Shown here one piece after another: positions 16,092-18,876 of a DNA stretch of 18,876 nucleotides. Source of the DNA: Acanthamoeba lenticulata (Eukaryota > Discosea > Longamoebia > Acanthamoebidae); NCBI GenBank assembly GCA_002179805.1, contig NAVB01001410.1, positions 1 through 18,876 of the forward strand, given 5' to 3'. The notes beneath the pieces are model-generated. The model was not told the origin of the DNA. It ran no database searches and worked only from the letters and a program-made list of their open reading frames with translations. Within the stretch, counting starts at the first letter, position 1. The number at the start of each line of letters is the position of its first letter. Position numbers and translations under genes: made by a program.

Positions 16092-18180
16092 ATGAAGGCC
16101 TCACACGAGTCGTCACCTTTTTCTATCAATGAAGACGACCCCGAAGAAGTGGGGTGGCCCAGTGACGCTGACGCAGAACAGCACTCGCCACAATCTCCCC
16201 TTCAATCTCACTCTCCTCAATCTCCTCATGATTCAGCCCCCAATGGAGTGCACCACAAGGCCAGCTATGAAGAACGCGAGGTGACCTGGCGCGACACTTA
16301 CTTGACTGTGGAGTTCTTCAACGTGCTGGTCATGAGCGTGGCCTTCCTCCTTCTCTTCGCCGCCTACAACACCATCCAGAACTACGTCACTTCCCTTCTG
16401 CCAGGTACCACCACTCGGTTGTAGTGTTGCAGCTGCTGCTCGATCATGAGCTGAGCTCGCCTGGCCGTGTGATTAGGGAACTTGGGCAACGTGTCTCTGG
16501 GGGTGCTCTACGGTACCGTGGCGTTGACGGTCTTCCTCGCTCCCGCCATCGTCTACGCCTGCCGTGAGAAGTGGACCATGGTCTTTGGCGCGCTCTGCTA
16601 CGTGGTACCGCACTTCGTGGCTTCTACCACTCCCGCCTCGTATCTGGCGGCAGCTTGGTGCTGACCGAAGGTTGCACGCGCCCTCAGGTGTACATGGCCT
16701 CCTTGGTCGAGATCGTGGAGTGGGTCGTGCTGGTGGCGTCGGTGGTCATCGGCTTTGGCGCGGCCATCCTCTGGGTGGCGCAGGGCTCGTTCCTCACTCT
16801 CTGCTCTCCGAGCGGAAAGCGTGGAACCCACACCGGCATCTTTTGGTCTGTACCCTCCCCATCACGCGTCCAACATGTTGATCGCATACCAACCAATCCA
16901 CCACAACAACCACTGCAGGGGCATCTTCCAGTTCAGCAACGTGTTTGGCAACCTGGCGGCCTACTTTGTACTGCCGCACGTGTCCAAAGGCTTGCTGTTC
17001 GCCGTCTTTACATCGATCGGCGCCGCCGGCGCGGCTGCCCTCCTGCTCCTGCGCCGAATCGCTGCCTATGACCAGCAAAAGGCCTCCCCCTACTTGCCCG
17101 TCTCCCCCGTCGGTGACGTTGAGGTTGAGGACAAGGAATCTGTCACCGTCCTCCTGCCGGGCCCGCCCCTGGTATTCATCCATTGGCCTGGCCTCTGGTC
17201 TGGGAATGACGATGGACATGTGGCTGAGCCTCTCACGCACACTCATGCTGGGCGGCAGGGCATGCGTGGCGCGTGGCAGCGCGTGTGCGACGGGGCGACG
17301 CTGGTGTACCGGTCCATCTGGATCGACATCGTGATCCTCTTCCCCGACCCGCGCATCCTCCTGCTGAGCCCCATGTTCTTCTGGACGGGCTTCGAGCTGG
17401 CCTTCTGGACCGGCGAGTTCCCGCAGCTCCTCGACCCGTCGGTACTCGAACGATCACCCAACATCACACACGGCCTCTGCTGGCCGCTCACACGACGCCT
17501 TGCTTTGGGGGAACAGACGATCGGGCTCGTGCTCATGTTCGCGGGCGTGGCCGAAGTGGTGGGCGGGCTGGCCGTGGGCTGGCTCTCGGACCACTTGGGC
17601 CGATCCTTCACCGTCCTGCTCGGGAGCGCCTTCTACGGTCCGCACGCGCGATCTCGATCGAGGGACATCGCCGCCATCTATGGCGCTCACATGTGCGGTT
17701 CTTGCGTGTCCGGGGGGGGGGGCACAGGCACGGGACTGCTGCTGGCGTCGTTTCTCAAGTACGGCGACTGGGAGCACCCGACCGTGTTCGGCATCCCGGT
17801 GGCCGCCTTTGCTGCCGCCTACTGCTTCGGCACCGGGGACTCGGCCTTCAACACGCAGGTCCGCCCCTCCCCTCCTCGGCGTACCAAGTGAGGCCCACGT
17901 GGACTAACGACTGTGGTCCTGAGCATAGACGTACGCGGCGTTGGGCCAGCTGTTCCCGGACCCGGAGAGGAAGAGCCTCGGGGCCTTCACCATCTTCCAG
18001 TTCATGCAGAACGTGGGGTCGGCGGTGGGCTTCTTCTACGCGCTCGCGTTGCCGCTCCACGGGGCCTCGGGCACCCTTTGGCAGACGTGGATCCAGATTG
18101 GCGTGCTCGGGCTCGCCACCCTTCTCTTCATCGTCGTCGACCTCCTTTGGCTGCGACGAAGCCGGGGAGACCACAAGTGA
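16092..18180 (+). CDS. UNC93-like major facilitator superfamily membrane protein
   Basis: Eight exons: 16092-16404, 16477-16604, 16688-16845, 16919-17171, 17259-17441, 17517-17637, 17728-17858, 17929-18180; 1539 nt, 512 residues. Residues 1-75 are soluble and acidic with two SPQSP motifs. The membrane part follows UNC93 order: FLLLFAAYNTIQNYVTSLLP, GNVSLGVLYGTVALTVFLAP, GAAILWVAQGSFLTLCSPSG, GIFWGIFQFSNVFGNLAAYF, ILLLSPMFFWTGFELAFWTG, IGLVLMFAGVAEVVGGLAVG, WLSDHLGRS, FGTGDSAFNTQ, and final helices ending in a basic tail RRSRGDHK. UNC93 proteins regulate channels or traffic receptors in animals; amoebal and plant relatives are mostly uncharacterised, and transport itself is unproven. The start is the first ATG in frame with conserved sequence. 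Introns 17172-17258, 17442-17516 and 17638-17727 have lengths divisible by three and no in-frame stop. The 5' end faces the P450 and probably overlaps its missing first exon. Confidence 0.87.
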
Positions 18181-18221
18181 TTCACCAACCAAGCTGCGTT
18201 TGATTCACTCGGAACTCTTCG

Positions 18222-18229
18222 CATAAACG
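18222..18229 (+). terminator. Weak poly(A)-signal-like site of the UNC93-like gene
   Basis: CATAAACG lies about 42 bases after the stop codon. It contains ATAAA but not the full consensus. Placement only. Confidence 0.25.
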
Positions 18230-18454
18230 TAGGGAAAAAGAAGTTGAAGAAGAAGAAGAAGGCACAACAATGTTGTAGTCGCGTTTCGGCCGAGTAGATA
18301 CCGTCATCGTCGTTTGCGGGGAGTTGCCTGCAAGGTGTCCCTCCAGGGACAAAACGACCAGTCGGGTTCACCCATTTTTTTCTGCCTCGCGGAGAGGCGT
18401 TGTTGGCGCTCACAACGCAGTTTGTGCAGGAAGCAGCAGCGAACCACCACCAGG

Positions 18455-18876
18455 ATGATGAACAAGGCCCTCCCCTCTGCTGCGCAGCCCTCCCAACCAG
18501 AGGCATCGAGCTGGTCCTTTGATGTCGGCCCGGAGCCGGTGCCGGTGACCGACGGTGCGCGGCTGCACCGCGGCGTGAACAACGTTCAGCTCGTGCAGGA
18601 CTGGATGGCTCTGCGTTCCTACTGCTTCCTTGCCTCCTCGGGTGTCGAGCACCCCATGTACTTCCCCCCAATACCCTCTTCCTCTTTGTTGTTCTATTTT
18701 ACGTCGACATCTGCCATATCTGCCTTGTCGTTGTTCCTCCTCACACTCTTCCTCCTCACCAGGGAGAGCACGCCTACTGTGCCGCCACACCTGGCCGAGG
18801 TCCTCATCCTCGTGGCCAAAGTCGGGCCGCAGCAGCTGTACGCCAACGGCTCCTCCGCATCTTCTCTTTTCTTTTG
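18455..18876 (+). CDS. 5' end of an unrecognised gene, runs off the window
   Basis: Exon 1 is 18455-18657, beginning with a double ATG; the intron 18658-18762 (105 nt, GTACTT to CACCAG) is pyrimidine-rich before its acceptor; exon 2 begins at 18763 and continues to the window edge or to an intron near it. The join makes a Met codon and keeps frame. The protein starts MMNKALPSAAQPSQPEASSW with a Pro/Ser-rich disordered lead, then looks folded: LVQDWMALRSYCFLASSG, then VPPHLAEVLILVAKVGPQQL. No family recognised from about 100 residues. The last 25 bases are pyrimidine-rich and may already be intron. Even G/C-ending codon use supports coding. Confidence 0.5.
   Translation, partial: MMNKALPSAAQPSQPEASSWSFDVGPEPVPVTDGARLHRGVNNVQLVQDWMALRSYCFLASSGVEHPMYFPPIPSSSLLFYFTSTSAISALSLFLLTLFLLTRESTPTVPPHLAEVLILVAKVGPQQLYANGSSASSLFF

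Noticed and set aside
1..18876. tRNA genes, transposon ends, CRISPR arrays and prokaryotic operons
   Set aside because: I found no tRNA-like box pair, terminal inverted repeats with target duplications, or spaced direct repeats. Introns and poly(A)-type signals show a eukaryotic locus.

Overview
The window looks like nuclear DNA of a free-living amoebozoan, most likely Acanthamoeba or a close relative. That assignment is inference from style: GC-rich coding DNA, gene spacing often below 250 bases, no operons, and about 46 short introns (49-108 nt, mostly GT-AG) that I placed by requiring reading-frame phase and protein-family alignment to agree. No tRNA, rRNA, transposon or CRISPR array was recognised. 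Because most genes are split, single open frames show only fragments of them; the exon lists in the entries are the main product of this annotation.

Layout, left to right: a GC-rich hairpin (85-121); a mitochondrial GatB/YqeY-domain protein (255-952, +); a convergent caffeoyl-CoA O-methyltransferase-like enzyme with a 2-nt frameshift in its last exon (1043-1870, -); a 13-exon gene joining an F-box to a degenerate Rho/Ras-like GTPase domain and an acidic tail (2090-4127, -); a LEA-like charged helical protein (4308-5608, -) that shares a 424-nt divergent promoter region with a hemerythrin HHE protein (6033-6897, +); a leucine-rich-repeat protein with two GC-AG introns (7013-8821, +); a small orphan protein with a mitochondrial-type N-terminus (9472-10011, +); a coiled-coil plus Dilute (DIL) domain protein (10494-13713, +); a cytochrome P450 of the CYP26/CYP51-like type (13810-16045 or beyond, -), head to head with and probably overlapping the 5' end of an UNC93-like membrane protein (16092-18180, +); and the 5' end of an unrecognised gene running off the window (18455 onward).

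The genes do not form one pathway. Two local relationships deserve attention. The LEA-like and hemerythrin genes are divergent, each with a TATA-like box close to its start, and could be co-regulated stress genes. The F-box/GTPase gene encodes, in one chain, a predicted SCF ubiquitin-ligase adaptor and a GTPase fold whose guanine-base and catalytic positions are altered. That fusion is the best candidate here for something undescribed.
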